Under the pieces are notes generated by a model. It saw only the letters and a list, made by a program, of their open reading frames with translations, had not been told where the DNA came from and did not search any database. A stretch of 47,017 nt of DNA from CAZDQL01 sp964507325 (GTDB lineage Bacteria > Planctomycetota > UBA1135 > GCA-002686595): the NCBI GenBank assembly GCA_964507325.1, contig CAZDQL010000051.1:1-47017 (forward strand), given 5' to 3'. Position 1 is the first letter of the stretch, and each line of letters begins with the position of its first letter. The position numbers were made by a program, and so were the translations under genes. Shown piece by piece: positions 7,690 through 15,879 of this stretch.

Positions 7690-8367
7690 ATGACTCGAAT
7701 GAACCGCAGAGAAGCGATGGGCATGGTCGCCGTGGGAGCGGCCGCCACGACGATGGGAGCTTGTGCCGCGATGGGTGGAAAATCAGCCGCGTACCAGAAG
7801 TACGAGAACGCGCGCTTCTACGACGCCGACGGCAAGTTCGACGCGGAGGTCGCCAAGGCCGCCTACTACGAGATGATGGAGTTCCTCGGGTATCCGATCC
7901 CCGAGCGCCTGCGCGGCGAGGACTTCTGGACCCTCGACTTCGGCCTCGGGCAGTTCACCGAGGTGGGCATGGCGGGGATCTTCTGGGTCAACAACCAGGA
8001 TCACGACTACATGGGGCACGAGATCTACCTCCTGCCCAACCAGATGATCCCCGAGCACTGGCACTTGGCCACCGAGGCCGGCCGCGCGAAGGTCGAGGCC
8101 TGGCAGCTGCGCCACGGGGGGGTCACCCTCTACTCGGAGGGGACGCCGAGCCCGGGCGCGGACAAACGCATCCCTCCGCTGCACCGCGACATCGCGGTGG
8201 CGCGCACCGAGCAGGTGCTGGCCCACGGTGAGTGCGGCCTGTTGGCGAACCCCACCGAGAAACACTGGATGCTGGCCGGACCGGAGGGGGCGATCGTGAC
8301 CGAGTACGCCTCCTTCCACGACATGGACGGCCTGCGCTTCACACACCCCGACATCACCTTGGGCTGA
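7690..8367 (+). CDS. D-lyxose isomerase-family cupin with Tat/lipoprotein-like leader
   Basis: 225 aa. The start ATG is preceded by AGGAG in the end of the lsrF-like gene. The body aligns with B. subtilis YdaE-type D-lyxose ketol-isomerases: DFGLGQFTEVG, EIYLLPNQMIPEHWH, then KVEAW, HGGVTLYSEG, NPTEKHWMLAG and GAIVTEYASF. The four cupin metal ligands appear intact: H123, H125, E136 and H192. The family interconverts aldoses and ketoses such as D-lyxose and D-xylulose. Oddly, the N-terminus is MNRREAMGMVAVGAAATTMG followed by AC, which looks like a twin-arginine leader with a near-lipobox (MGAC). That implies export and lipid anchoring of an isomerase that is normally cytosolic. It lies in the same run as DhaKL and the LsrF-like enzyme. 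Confidence 0.75.
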   Translation: MTRMNRREAMGMVAVGAAATTMGACAAMGGKSAAYQKYENARFYDADGKFDAEVAKAAYYEMMEFLGYPIPERLRGEDFWTLDFGLGQFTEVGMAGIFWVNNQDHDYMGHEIYLLPNQMIPEHWHLATEAGRAKVEAWQLRHGGVTLYSEGTPSPGADKRIPPLHRDIAVARTEQVLAHGECGLLANPTEKHWMLAGPEGAIVTEYASFHDMDGLRFTHPDITLG

Positions 8368-8375
8368 CTTCGACG

Positions 8376-11300
8376 ATGCTCCTTCCCCTCCTCCTCACCA
8401 TGCCCCTCACCGGGGCGACGCAAGACGACCTGTACGTTCCGAGCGAGAGTTGGGAGCAGACGATGCTCGCCTCGCGCGAACGCTACCGCGCCCGGGCCGA
8501 GGCGGCGGGGGTCGAGCTGGGGCCCTGGTGGGCGACCGCCCCCCAGCCGGTGCCCAACTTCGCGACGCCCGCCTTCCCCGAGGAGGGAGTCGACCTCGAG
8601 GCGCGCGACGAGGAGGGGAAGCGGCTCTGGAGGCGGCGCGAGAAGTGGGTCGACGGGGTCGTGCACGGTCTGCCGAAGCGCGACGAGGCCTCGACCTACC
8701 TCTACCGCACCCTCGATGCCGAGGCGGCGGTCAGCGTGACCGCCGGCTTCGGCAGCGACGACGGGATGGAGCTGTGGCTGAACGGGGAGAAGGTCTTTTC
8801 GAAGGACGTGCCGCGCGGTCCGGCGGCGAACCAGGACTTCGTCGAGCTGCCCCTGGTCGCGGGGCGCAACGTCCTGCTCTTCAAGATCCACAACCAGAAG
8901 GGGGGGCACGGCTTCTACTTCGCCCTGGGCGGGAACCCGCTCTTGCCGCTCTGGAAGCGGATCGCGGCCGACTTCCCCGTCGAGGCGGGGCGCCTGCAGC
9001 GCGACCTGCCCGGCGGGGAGCAGCTCAACTGGTTCGACGAAGGAGAGGACTCGGCGGTCATCCTGCGGGCGATCGACCGCGTCGTCACCGGCATCGGCGG
9101 ACCCGCCGAGGGGCGCGAGCAGCCCCGCAGCGGTCTGAGTCCCGACCTGCTCGCGCTGGCCGAGGAGTACGGGGAGGCCTTCTGGAAGCTCCGCGACTAC
9201 CGCCGTTGGTGCGAGGCACGCGAGGTGGTCGAGCGCCTCGACGCCCTCGACATGGGGGCGCTGCGCGCGGCGGTCGAGGATCTGACCGCGGACTACCCCC
9301 GTGCCTACCCGCGCGGTGCGGAGTTCCTGGACCGCCTGGACGATCTCGAGCCGCGGCTCGCCGACGCGCGGGCTGCGGTGGTCGCGGGGGACGTGGACGG
9401 CGAGGGCCGGCGCGCGATCGACGAGCTGCAAGCCCTGCGGCGCCAGGCGCTGCTCGCCAATCCCCTGCTCGACTTCGAGCACCTGCTCGCCGTCAAGCGC
9501 GGCGCGGGGAGTCCCGCCCTCGGCCTGCCGCAGAACTGGCAGGGGAACTGCTCCCTCGCGCGCCGCGGCTTCGAGGACGAGCTGGTGACGATCGACTGGC
9601 GCACCGGCGTCGACTCGCTGGCGACCCTCTTCGCCCCCGAAACGGGGCGCATGATCGCCGACGTGGACCTGCACTTCGACGGCGAGCACATGCTCTTCTC
9701 GATGCTGGGCAGCCACGACCGCTGGCAGATCTTCGAGCTCCAGCTCGACGACAACGTCCTGCGGCAGGTCACCCCGGGCCAGCACGAAGACGTCGACAAC
9801 TACGACGCCTGCTACCTCCCCGACGGGCGGATCATCTTCGACTCCACCCGCATCTTCCAGGGGATCCCCTGCGTCGGCGGGGCGGACCGGGTGGCGAACC
9901 TCTTCCTGATGGACGCCGACGGCGAGAACGTGCGCCAGCTCTGCTTCGACCAGGACCACAACTGGTGCCCCACCGTCCTCAACAACGGCCGCGTCCTCTA
10001 CACGCGCTGGGAGTACTCCGACACCCCGCACTACTTCACCCGTCTGCTCTTCCACATGAACCCGGACGGGACGGGGCAGATGGAGTACTACGGGTCGAAC
10101 TCCTTCTGGCCCAACTCGATCTTCTACGCGCGACCGATCCCGAACCATCCCACCCAGGTGGTGGCGATCGTCTCCGGCCACCACGGCGTGCCGCGCATGG
10201 GGGAGCTGGTGGTCTTCGACCCCGCGCAGGGGCGCTTCGAGGCGGAGGGCGTCGTGCAGCGCATTCCCGGTCGCGGCCAGGAGGTGGAGCCGGTGATCGT
10301 CGACGCGCTCGTGAACCAGAGCTGGCCCCGCTTCCTGCACCCCTGGCCCCTCTCCGAGGAGTACTTCCTCGTCTCCTGCAAGCCCTCCCCCGCCGACCCG
10401 TGGGGGATCTGGCTGGTGGACGTCTTCGACAACATGCTGCCGATCGCAGAGCTGCCGGGCAGCGCGCTCCTCGAGCCGATTCCGCTGGCTTCCCGCCCCA
10501 CGCCGCCCGCGGTCCCCGATCGCGTCGATCTGGAGAGCACCGAGGCCACCATCTACCTGGCGGACGTCTACGAGGGTCCCGGCCTCGAGGGGGTGCCGCG
10601 CGGCACGGTCAAGAGCCTGCGCGTCTACTCCTTCCACTACTGCTACCCCTCCATGGGGGGCCACAAGCACGTCGGAGTGGAGAGCGCCTGGGACGTGCGT
10701 CGCATCCTGGGCACGGTGCCGGTGGAGACCGATGGCTCCGCGGCGTTCACCGTGCCCGCCAACACCCCAATCGCCGTGCAGCCCCTCGACGCGGAGGGAC
10801 GCGCGGTGCAGTTGATGCGCAGCTGGTTCACCGCCATGCCGGGCGAGGTCCTCTCCTGCGTCGGCTGCCACGAGAGCCAGAACTCCTCCCCGCCCCTGCG
10901 CCCCAACCTGGCCGCGAAGCGCGCGCCGAGTGAAATCGAGCCGTGGCACGGGCCGGCGCGCGGCTTCGCCTTCAAGCGCGAGGTGCAGCCGGTGCTCGAC
11001 CGCCGCTGCGTCGCGTGCCACGACGGCAGCGAGGGCGTGCCCCTCGATCTGAGCCGCAAGGAGAAGAACGGCTGGGGAAACTTCACCCCCTCCTACCTGG
11101 CGCTGCACCCCTTCGTGCGGCGGCCCGGACCGGAGAGCGACTACCACCTCCTGCCCCCCCTCGAGTACCACGCCAGCACCAGCGAGCTGGTGCAGCTCCT
11201 GGAGAAGGGGCACTACGGGGTGGAGCTCGATCCGGTGGAGTGGGACCGCCTCGTCACCTGGATCGACCTGAACGTCCCCGACCACGGGACCTGGAGCGAG

Positions 11301-12383
11301 CACCGCGCCATCGCCAACAACTACTGCGAGCGGCGCGCCCAGATGCTGGCCACGCACGCCAACACCACCGTCGACCTGGAGGAGATCCTGGCCTCCGTGG
11401 CGGTGGAGGTGGAGCCGGTCCTCCCCGCGGCGCCGCCCGAGCCCCCGCTGGGGGACCAGACCTGTGACGGCTGGCCCTTCGGCGCAGAGGAGGCCAGAGA
11501 GCGTCAGTCGGCGGAGCTTTCCCCCGCCACCCGCACCCTCGACCTGGGTGAGGGGGTGACGCTGGAGCTCTCCCTGATCCCCGCCGGCGAGTTCCTGATG
11601 GGGGGCGAGGGAGGCTTCGCCGACGAGCTGCCGCGCACGCGCACGAAGGTCTCCACCCCCTTCTACCTGGGCCGGCTCGAGGTGACCAACGCCCAGTACG
11701 CCCGCTTCGACCCGACCCACGACAACGGCTACCTCGACCAGCACCACAAGGACCACACCACCCCCGGCTACCCCGCCGACGGCGACCGGGATCCGGTGAT
11801 CCGCGTGTCCTGGCGGGAGGCGCTGGCCTTCTGCGCCTGGCTCTCGGAGGAGACGGGGCTCGAGTGCAGCCTGCCCAGTGAAGCGCAGTGGGAGTGGGCT
11901 TGCCGCGCGGGGAGCGACACGCCCCTGAGTTGGGGCGATCTCGACACCGACTTCTCCCCCTTCGCCAACCTGGCCGACGTCTCGATGAAGCGCCTGGCGG
12001 TGACGGGGGTCAACCCGCAGCCGATCGCCAACCCCAGCCAGTACGAGGACTTCCTCCCCAAGGATGCGCGCTTCGACGACGGGGAGCGGTTGATGACGGA
12101 GGTCGGTCGCTACGCCCCCAACGCCTGGGGTCTGCACGACATGCACGGCAACGTGGGGGAGTGGACCCTCTCCCGCTACGAGCCCTACCCCTGGAGCGAC
12201 GACGACGGCCGCAACTCAGTCGACGCAGGCGGCCGGCGCGTGGCGCGCGGGGGATCGTGGTGCGTGCGGCCCAAGCACGCCCGCTCCTCCATCCGCATCG
12301 CCTACCGCCCCTACCAGAAGGTGCACGACGTCGGCTTCCGGGTGTTGGTGAAGGTGCCCGAGGTCGAGGTCGCGAATCGCTGA
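8376..12383 (+). CDS. Hydrazine synthase alpha-like dihaem protein fused to an FGE/SUMF domain (copy 1)
   Basis: 1335 aa from the ATG at 8376, where a signal peptide starts (MLLPLLLTMPLTGATQ). The frame is open upstream, but only as antisense-like sequence over the isomerase gene. Residues of about 90-190 form a PA14/lectin-like sandwich (GSDDGMELWLNGE). A helical segment ends in EALLANP-type sequence near 355. Residues of about 420-620 form the HZS-alpha TolB-like propeller (DVDLHFDGEHMLFSM, LPDGRIIFDSTR). Two c-type haem sites are CVGCH (C828) and CVACH (C878), with EVQPVLDRRC between them. Residues of about 1050-1335 are an FGE/SUMF1-like module (GEFLMGGEG, LPSEAQWEWACRAG, MHGNVGEW, GGSWC). 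Only one of the two FGE active-site cysteines is evident (C1296; alanine follows at the second position), so catalytic FGE activity is unlikely. It is followed after 21 nt by its beta/gamma-like partner. Confidence 0.85.
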   Translation: MLLPLLLTMPLTGATQDDLYVPSESWEQTMLASRERYRARAEAAGVELGPWWATAPQPVPNFATPAFPEEGVDLEARDEEGKRLWRRREKWVDGVVHGLPKRDEASTYLYRTLDAEAAVSVTAGFGSDDGMELWLNGEKVFSKDVPRGPAANQDFVELPLVAGRNVLLFKIHNQKGGHGFYFALGGNPLLPLWKRIAADFPVEAGRLQRDLPGGEQLNWFDEGEDSAVILRAIDRVVTGIGGPAEGREQPRSGLSPDLLALAEEYGEAFWKLRDYRRWCEAREVVERLDALDMGALRAAVEDLTADYPRAYPRGAEFLDRLDDLEPRLADARAAVVAGDVDGEGRRAIDELQALRRQALLANPLLDFEHLLAVKRGAGSPALGLPQNWQGNCSLARRGFEDELVTIDWRTGVDSLATLFAPETGRMIADVDLHFDGEHMLFSMLGSHDRWQIFELQLDDNVLRQVTPGQHEDVDNYDACYLPDGRIIFDSTRIFQGIPCVGGADRVANLFLMDADGENVRQLCFDQDHNWCPTVLNNGRVLYTRWEYSDTPHYFTRLLFHMNPDGTGQMEYYGSNSFWPNSIFYARPIPNHPTQVVAIVSGHHGVPRMGELVVFDPAQGRFEAEGVVQRIPGRGQEVEPVIVDALVNQSWPRFLHPWPLSEEYFLVSCKPSPADPWGIWLVDVFDNMLPIAELPGSALLEPIPLASRPTPPAVPDRVDLESTEATIYLADVYEGPGLEGVPRGTVKSLRVYSFHYCYPSMGGHKHVGVESAWDVRRILGTVPVETDGSAAFTVPANTPIAVQPLDAEGRAVQLMRSWFTAMPGEVLSCVGCHESQNSSPPLRPNLAAKRAPSEIEPWHGPARGFAFKREVQPVLDRRCVACHDGSEGVPLDLSRKEKNGWGNFTPSYLALHPFVRRPGPESDYHLLPPLEYHASTSELVQLLEKGHYGVELDPVEWDRLVTWIDLNVPDHGTWSEHRAIANNYCERRAQMLATHANTTVDLEEILASVAVEVEPVLPAAPPEPPLGDQTCDGWPFGAEEARERQSAELSPATRTLDLGEGVTLELSLIPAGEFLMGGEGGFADELPRTRTKVSTPFYLGRLEVTNAQYARFDPTHDNGYLDQHHKDHTTPGYPADGDRDPVIRVSWREALAFCAWLSEETGLECSLPSEAQWEWACRAGSDTPLSWGDLDTDFSPFANLADVSMKRLAVTGVNPQPIANPSQYEDFLPKDARFDDGERLMTEVGRYAPNAWGLHDMHGNVGEWTLSRYEPYPWSDDDGRNSVDAGGRRVARGGSWCVRPKHARSSIRIAYRPYQKVHDVGFRVLVKVPEVEVANR

Positions 12384-12404
12384 TCGCTGATCGAATACGA
12401 GCCT

Positions 12405-14210
12405 ATGCAGACGAAGCTCCTCCTGGCGAGCCTCCTCCTCGCCGGACTCTCCGACTCCGCCGCCCCCGAGCGGTGGACCTGGCGCTCTCCGATCGACCTC
12501 GTCGCCGATGGGAAGAGCGGCCGGCTGTTCGTCGCCGAGAGCGGCGCCCGGCGGATCTCGATCCTCGAGCTCGCCGCCGGGGAGGTCACGAGCGTGATTC
12601 CGCTCCCCGCCGCCCCCAGCGGTCTCGCCCTCTCCGCCGATGGCGAGCGCCTCTTCGTCACCGGCGGCGTCGCCGAGGGACGCCTGTGGGTGGTCGATCC
12701 GCAGCAGGGGACGGTCGAGTCGCAGTTCGCGCTGGGGCACTCCCCTCTCGCGCCGACGCTCAGCGCCGACGGCGAGAGCCTGTGGATCGCGAACCGCTTC
12801 CAGAACGCCCTCTCCCGCGTCGACCTCGCCACGGGGCGCGTCGTCGAGTGGACCCCCACCGTCTGTGAGCCGATCGCCTGCGCCCTCACCCCCGACGGTG
12901 CGACCCTGCTCGTCGCCGGTCACCGACCCTCCGGTCCCTCCACCGGCGTCCCGGTGGCGTCGCAGGTGGCGGTGATCGACGCGGCCAGCGGCGCGACCCG
13001 CGCCCTCGTGGAGCTCCCCGACGGCAGCACCGCCGTGCGCGACCTGTGCCTCTCCCCCGACGGCCGCCACGCCTTCGTGCCCCACGTCCTGGCGCGCTAC
13101 CACCACCCCACGACCCAACTGGAGCGCGGCTGGGTGAACACCAACGCCCTCTCGGTGATCGAGGTCGACCCTCCGCGCTGGATCACGACCGTGGTCCTCG
13201 ACCAGCCGGAGCTGGGGGCCGCGAATCCGTGGGGAGCGGTCTGCACCGCCGACGGCGAGAAGCTGGTGGTGACCCACGCGGGGAGCCACTGCGCCAGCGT
13301 CGTCGACCTCCCGCTCCTCTTCGAGCGCCTGGCGGAGCTCGACCCCGAGGAGCTGGCCGAGCTCCCCGCGCGCCTCGGCTTCCTGCAAGGGGTGCGCCAA
13401 CGCGTCGACCTCGGCTGCACGGGGCCGCGTGGCGTGGCGGTCCTCGGCCAGCGGGTCTTCGCGGCGGGGTACTTCTCCGACGGCGTCGCCTGCCTCGACC
13501 TCTCCGGCGAGGGCCCTTCCGTGGGCTCCCTCCCCCTCGGTCCCCTCGCCCCTCCCGACGAGGAGCGCCTGGGCGAGATCCTCTTCCACGACGCGAAGAT
13601 CTGCTTCCAGGAGTGGCAGAGCTGCGCGAGCTGTCACCCCGACGGCCGCACCGACGGCTTGAACTGGGATCTGCTCAACGACGGCTTCGGCAACCCGAAG
13701 AACACCAAGAGCCTGCTCCTCAGCCACGCCACCCCGCCCAGCATGGTCAGCGGCGTGCGCCCCGACGGGGAGTCGTGCGTGCGCGCCGGGCTGCGCCACA
13801 TCCACTTCGCCCTGCGTCCCGACGAGGAGGCGCACGCCCTCGACGTCTACCTGCGCTCCCTCGAGCCGGCCCCGAGCCCCCATCTGGTCGCCGGCGAGCT
13901 CTCCTCCGCCGCCCGCCAGGGCCGGGTGTGGTTCGAGGCGGTCGGCTGCATCGAGTGCCATCCCGCGCCCCTCTTCACGGACCTGAAGCTGCACGACCTC
14001 GCCCACACCAGCGGCCTCGACGAGGGTCGCCGCCTCGACACCCCCACCCTGGTGGAGACGTGGCGCACCGGGCCCTACCTGCACGACGGCCGCGCGGCGG
14101 ACCTGCGCCAAATGCTCCTCAAGCACGACCCCGAAGGACGCCACGGCGGAGCTCGGGACCTCGACGAGACGCAGCTCGAGGAGCTGTTGGCCTACGTGCT
14201 GTCGCTCTGA
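12405..14210 (+). CDS. Hydrazine synthase beta/gamma-like fusion: beta-propeller plus dihaem CCP/MauG domain (copy 1)
   Basis: 601 aa with a signal peptide (MQTKLLLASLLLAGLSDSAA). Residues of about 25-320 are a seven-bladed YVTN-type propeller with repeated DLVADGKSGRLFVAE/ LALSADGERLFVTG motifs and the signature TTQLERGWVNTNALSVIEV. Residues of about 385-600 are a cytochrome c peroxidase/MauG-like domain with haem motifs CASCH (C407) and CIECH (C515), DGLNWDLLNDGFGNPKNTKS and GPYLHDGRAADL. In anammox hydrazine synthase the beta propeller and dihaem gamma subunit have these folds, and some lineages fuse them. Location directly after the alpha-like gene supports a complex. The substrate is unknown. 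Its length, 601 aa, is identical to that of the second copy. Confidence 0.85.
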   Translation: MQTKLLLASLLLAGLSDSAAPERWTWRSPIDLVADGKSGRLFVAESGARRISILELAAGEVTSVIPLPAAPSGLALSADGERLFVTGGVAEGRLWVVDPQQGTVESQFALGHSPLAPTLSADGESLWIANRFQNALSRVDLATGRVVEWTPTVCEPIACALTPDGATLLVAGHRPSGPSTGVPVASQVAVIDAASGATRALVELPDGSTAVRDLCLSPDGRHAFVPHVLARYHHPTTQLERGWVNTNALSVIEVDPPRWITTVVLDQPELGAANPWGAVCTADGEKLVVTHAGSHCASVVDLPLLFERLAELDPEELAELPARLGFLQGVRQRVDLGCTGPRGVAVLGQRVFAAGYFSDGVACLDLSGEGPSVGSLPLGPLAPPDEERLGEILFHDAKICFQEWQSCASCHPDGRTDGLNWDLLNDGFGNPKNTKSLLLSHATPPSMVSGVRPDGESCVRAGLRHIHFALRPDEEAHALDVYLRSLEPAPSPHLVAGELSSAARQGRVWFEAVGCIECHPAPLFTDLKLHDLAHTSGLDEGRRLDTPTLVETWRTGPYLHDGRAADLRQMLLKHDPEGRHGGARDLDETQLEELLAYVLSL

Positions 14211-14213
14211 CGC

Positions 14214-14232
14214 GGCGCGCCGCGGGCGCGCC
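14214..14232. terminator. GC hairpin between convergent genes
   Basis: Two copies of the palindrome GGCGCGCC (14214-14221 and 14225-14232) are separated by GCG. They can form an 8-bp stem with a 3-nt loop in the 21-nt space between the convergent stop codons. There is no U-tract, so this is a possible bidirectional, non-classical terminator. Confidence 0.4.
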
Positions 14233-14741
14233 TACTCCACGTGGATGCCGCTGGCGACCACGCGTAGGTTGCCCGCGTCGTCGATCCCCAGGGTCCCGGT
14301 CACCACGACGTCGGCGAGGTAGTCCAGGCCGTGGAAGCCGCCCAGCTTCGCGGCGACGAGCTTGCCCTCCTCGCGGAACTCGACCACCGCGGTGGAGCGA
14401 TTGACCTTGTCGCTGTCCTCGCAGCAGAAGTCCCACGGCGTGGGGCAGTGGTCCTCCTCTCCCATCTCGTCGCAGGACAGCAGCGAGTGGTCGATGAGGG
14501 TGAGTACGGCCTTGCCTTGCACCGCCGTGTAGTCCCGCACGTCGCCGCGGACGACGACCGCTGCGCCGTCCTCCAGGGAGCGCAAGTCGTTCACCTCGAC
14601 GGCGCCTGCAGGGGGAGCCACGAGCCAGCGGGATTCCAGCGGGTGGGGGACGGCGGCGCTCTCGTCCACCGCGGTCGTCTCGGTCGAGTCGCTACCACAG
14701 GCGGCGAGGAGCAGGGTCAGGCTGAGGAGGAGCTTCTTCAT
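14232..14741 (-). CDS. Cys-rich lipoprotein of unknown function, last gene of efflux operon
   Basis: 169 aa. The leader MKKLLLSLTLLLAACGSDST has a clear lipobox (LAAC), so lipid attachment at C15 is expected. The mature part has a short Asp/Glu-rich linker and a cysteine cluster: LLSCDEMGEEDHCPTPWDFC, one further Cys, then DSDKVN. Flanking beta-strand-like segments (GAAVVVRGDVRDY, DVVVTGTLGIDDAG) suggest a small beta-barrel, possibly OB-like, but I do not recognise the family. It starts 7 nt after the second permease, so it is very likely cotranscribed with the transporter. It may be a substrate-binding or metal-sensing accessory; that is inference. Confidence 0.7.
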   Translation of the reverse strand: MKKLLLSLTLLLAACGSDSTETTAVDESAAVPHPLESRWLVAPPAGAVEVNDLRSLEDGAAVVVRGDVRDYTAVQGKAVLTLIDHSLLSCDEMGEEDHCPTPWDFCCEDSDKVNRSTAVVEFREEGKLVAAKLGGFHGLDYLADVVVTGTLGIDDAGNLRVVASGIHVE

Positions 14742-14748
14742 CAGTCGA

Positions 14749-15879
14749 TCAGCGTTCGTTCAAGCCCGTGACGACGGGCTGGCGCAGCACCCGCCAGGCG
14801 GCGGGGGCAGCGCCCAGGAAACCGAGTAGGAACACGCCGGCGATGCCGGCTGTGAGGGAAATCGCGTCGAGGCGCAGGGCGAAGGCGCTCATCGCCAGGC
14901 TGAAGGAGGCTTCGGCCAGCACGACCCGCGCCAGCGCCACTCCGACCAGGCCACCGGCGCAGGCGATCAAGACCGACTCCTGGGCCAGAGAGCGCGCCAG
15001 CGCCGGCCCCGAGTAGCCGAGCACTCGCAGGGTCGCCAGCTCGCTCGCACGGTCGGTGACCGAGGCGTTCAAGGTGTTCGCGCCACTGAAGAGCGCCGCC
15101 GCCGCGATCATCCCGGCCAGCGCCCAGGCCATGCCCTGGATCGGGCGGAAGTAGGCGGTCAGCGCGCCGTAGTAGTCGGTCGCCGAGCGCGCGACGAGCG
15201 CCAGGTCCTGGCGGCTCTCGGCAAAGTACTGCAGCTCCGAGAGGTCGTCCGACTCGAGCTTCACGAACACCACCGAGTCGTCGTCGCGCTGGGCCAGCCC
15301 GCGCAGGGGGCCGATCGGCGTCCAGACCTCGGCCTCGAGGGTCGTGCCCGGGGCGGCGAAGCGGCCAGAGACGCGCAGCTCGGCGCCCTCGAGCTCGACG
15401 GAGCTTCCGATCGCCAACGCCTCCTCCGGAACCCCCATCTGGCTCGGCGCGAGGCGTCCGACGATCACCTCCCCCGGCCCGGGAAGCCGCCCCTCGACCA
15501 GGGTCAGGGCGTCGTGCACCTCCCACGCCGTGTCGGTCACCCCGCGCACGAAGCCTCCGTACGGCTCGCCGTCGATGCGCAGGGTCGAGCCCATGTGCAC
15601 CTCCGGAGAGGCCACCAGGACTCCCGGCACCGCGGCCGCGTAGCTCGCCACCGACGAGGCGACCGCCGAGCGCACGATGTCCCCCCCCGACGAGCGCGAC
15701 AAGAGCAGCGCCACGTCGTCCCGCCCCGCGCCGGAGAAGGTCGTCTCCAACCCGCGCACGAAGGCAGCGGTGGCGACCAAGAGCGCCGCCACCAGGGCAC
15801 TCGAGCCCGCGGTCAGCAGGGTGCGCAGCGGCCGGCGGCCCAGGTTGCGCACCGCGTAGTCGAAGGGCAGTGAGCGCAT
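14749..15879 (-). CDS. FtsX/MacB-type ABC transporter permease (second of two)
   Basis: 376 aa from the ATG at 15879, which overlaps the upstream permease stop by one base (TGATG). An earlier in-frame start would lie deep inside that gene. One N-terminal membrane helix (about 20-42, RTLLTAGSSALVAALLVATA) is followed by a large periplasmic MacB_PCD domain (to about 245). Three C-terminal helices follow (about 250-275, 295-320, 340-365) with the FtsX feature ASELATLRVLGYS. With its partner permease and ATPase it forms the inner-membrane part of a tripartite exporter. The substrate is not predictable; family members export lipoproteins, peptides or macrolides. Confidence 0.88.
   Translation of the reverse strand: MRSLPFDYAVRNLGRRPLRTLLTAGSSALVAALLVATAAFVRGLETTFSGAGRDDVALLLSRSSGGDIVRSAVASSVASYAAAVPGVLVASPEVHMGSTLRIDGEPYGGFVRGVTDTAWEVHDALTLVEGRLPGPGEVIVGRLAPSQMGVPEEALAIGSSVELEGAELRVSGRFAAPGTTLEAEVWTPIGPLRGLAQRDDDSVVFVKLESDDLSELQYFAESRQDLALVARSATDYYGALTAYFRPIQGMAWALAGMIAAAALFSGANTLNASVTDRASELATLRVLGYSGPALARSLAQESVLIACAGGLVGVALARVVLAEASFSLAMSAFALRLDAISLTAGIAGVFLLGFLGAAPAAWRVLRQPVVTGLNER

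Noticed and set aside
8130..12146. A continuous frame of about 1338 codons antisense to the first alpha-like gene
   Set aside because: It mirrors a gene with clear domains and its translation is low-complexity (Val/Glu/Arg/His-rich) without any domain. Long antisense frames are expected at this GC content.
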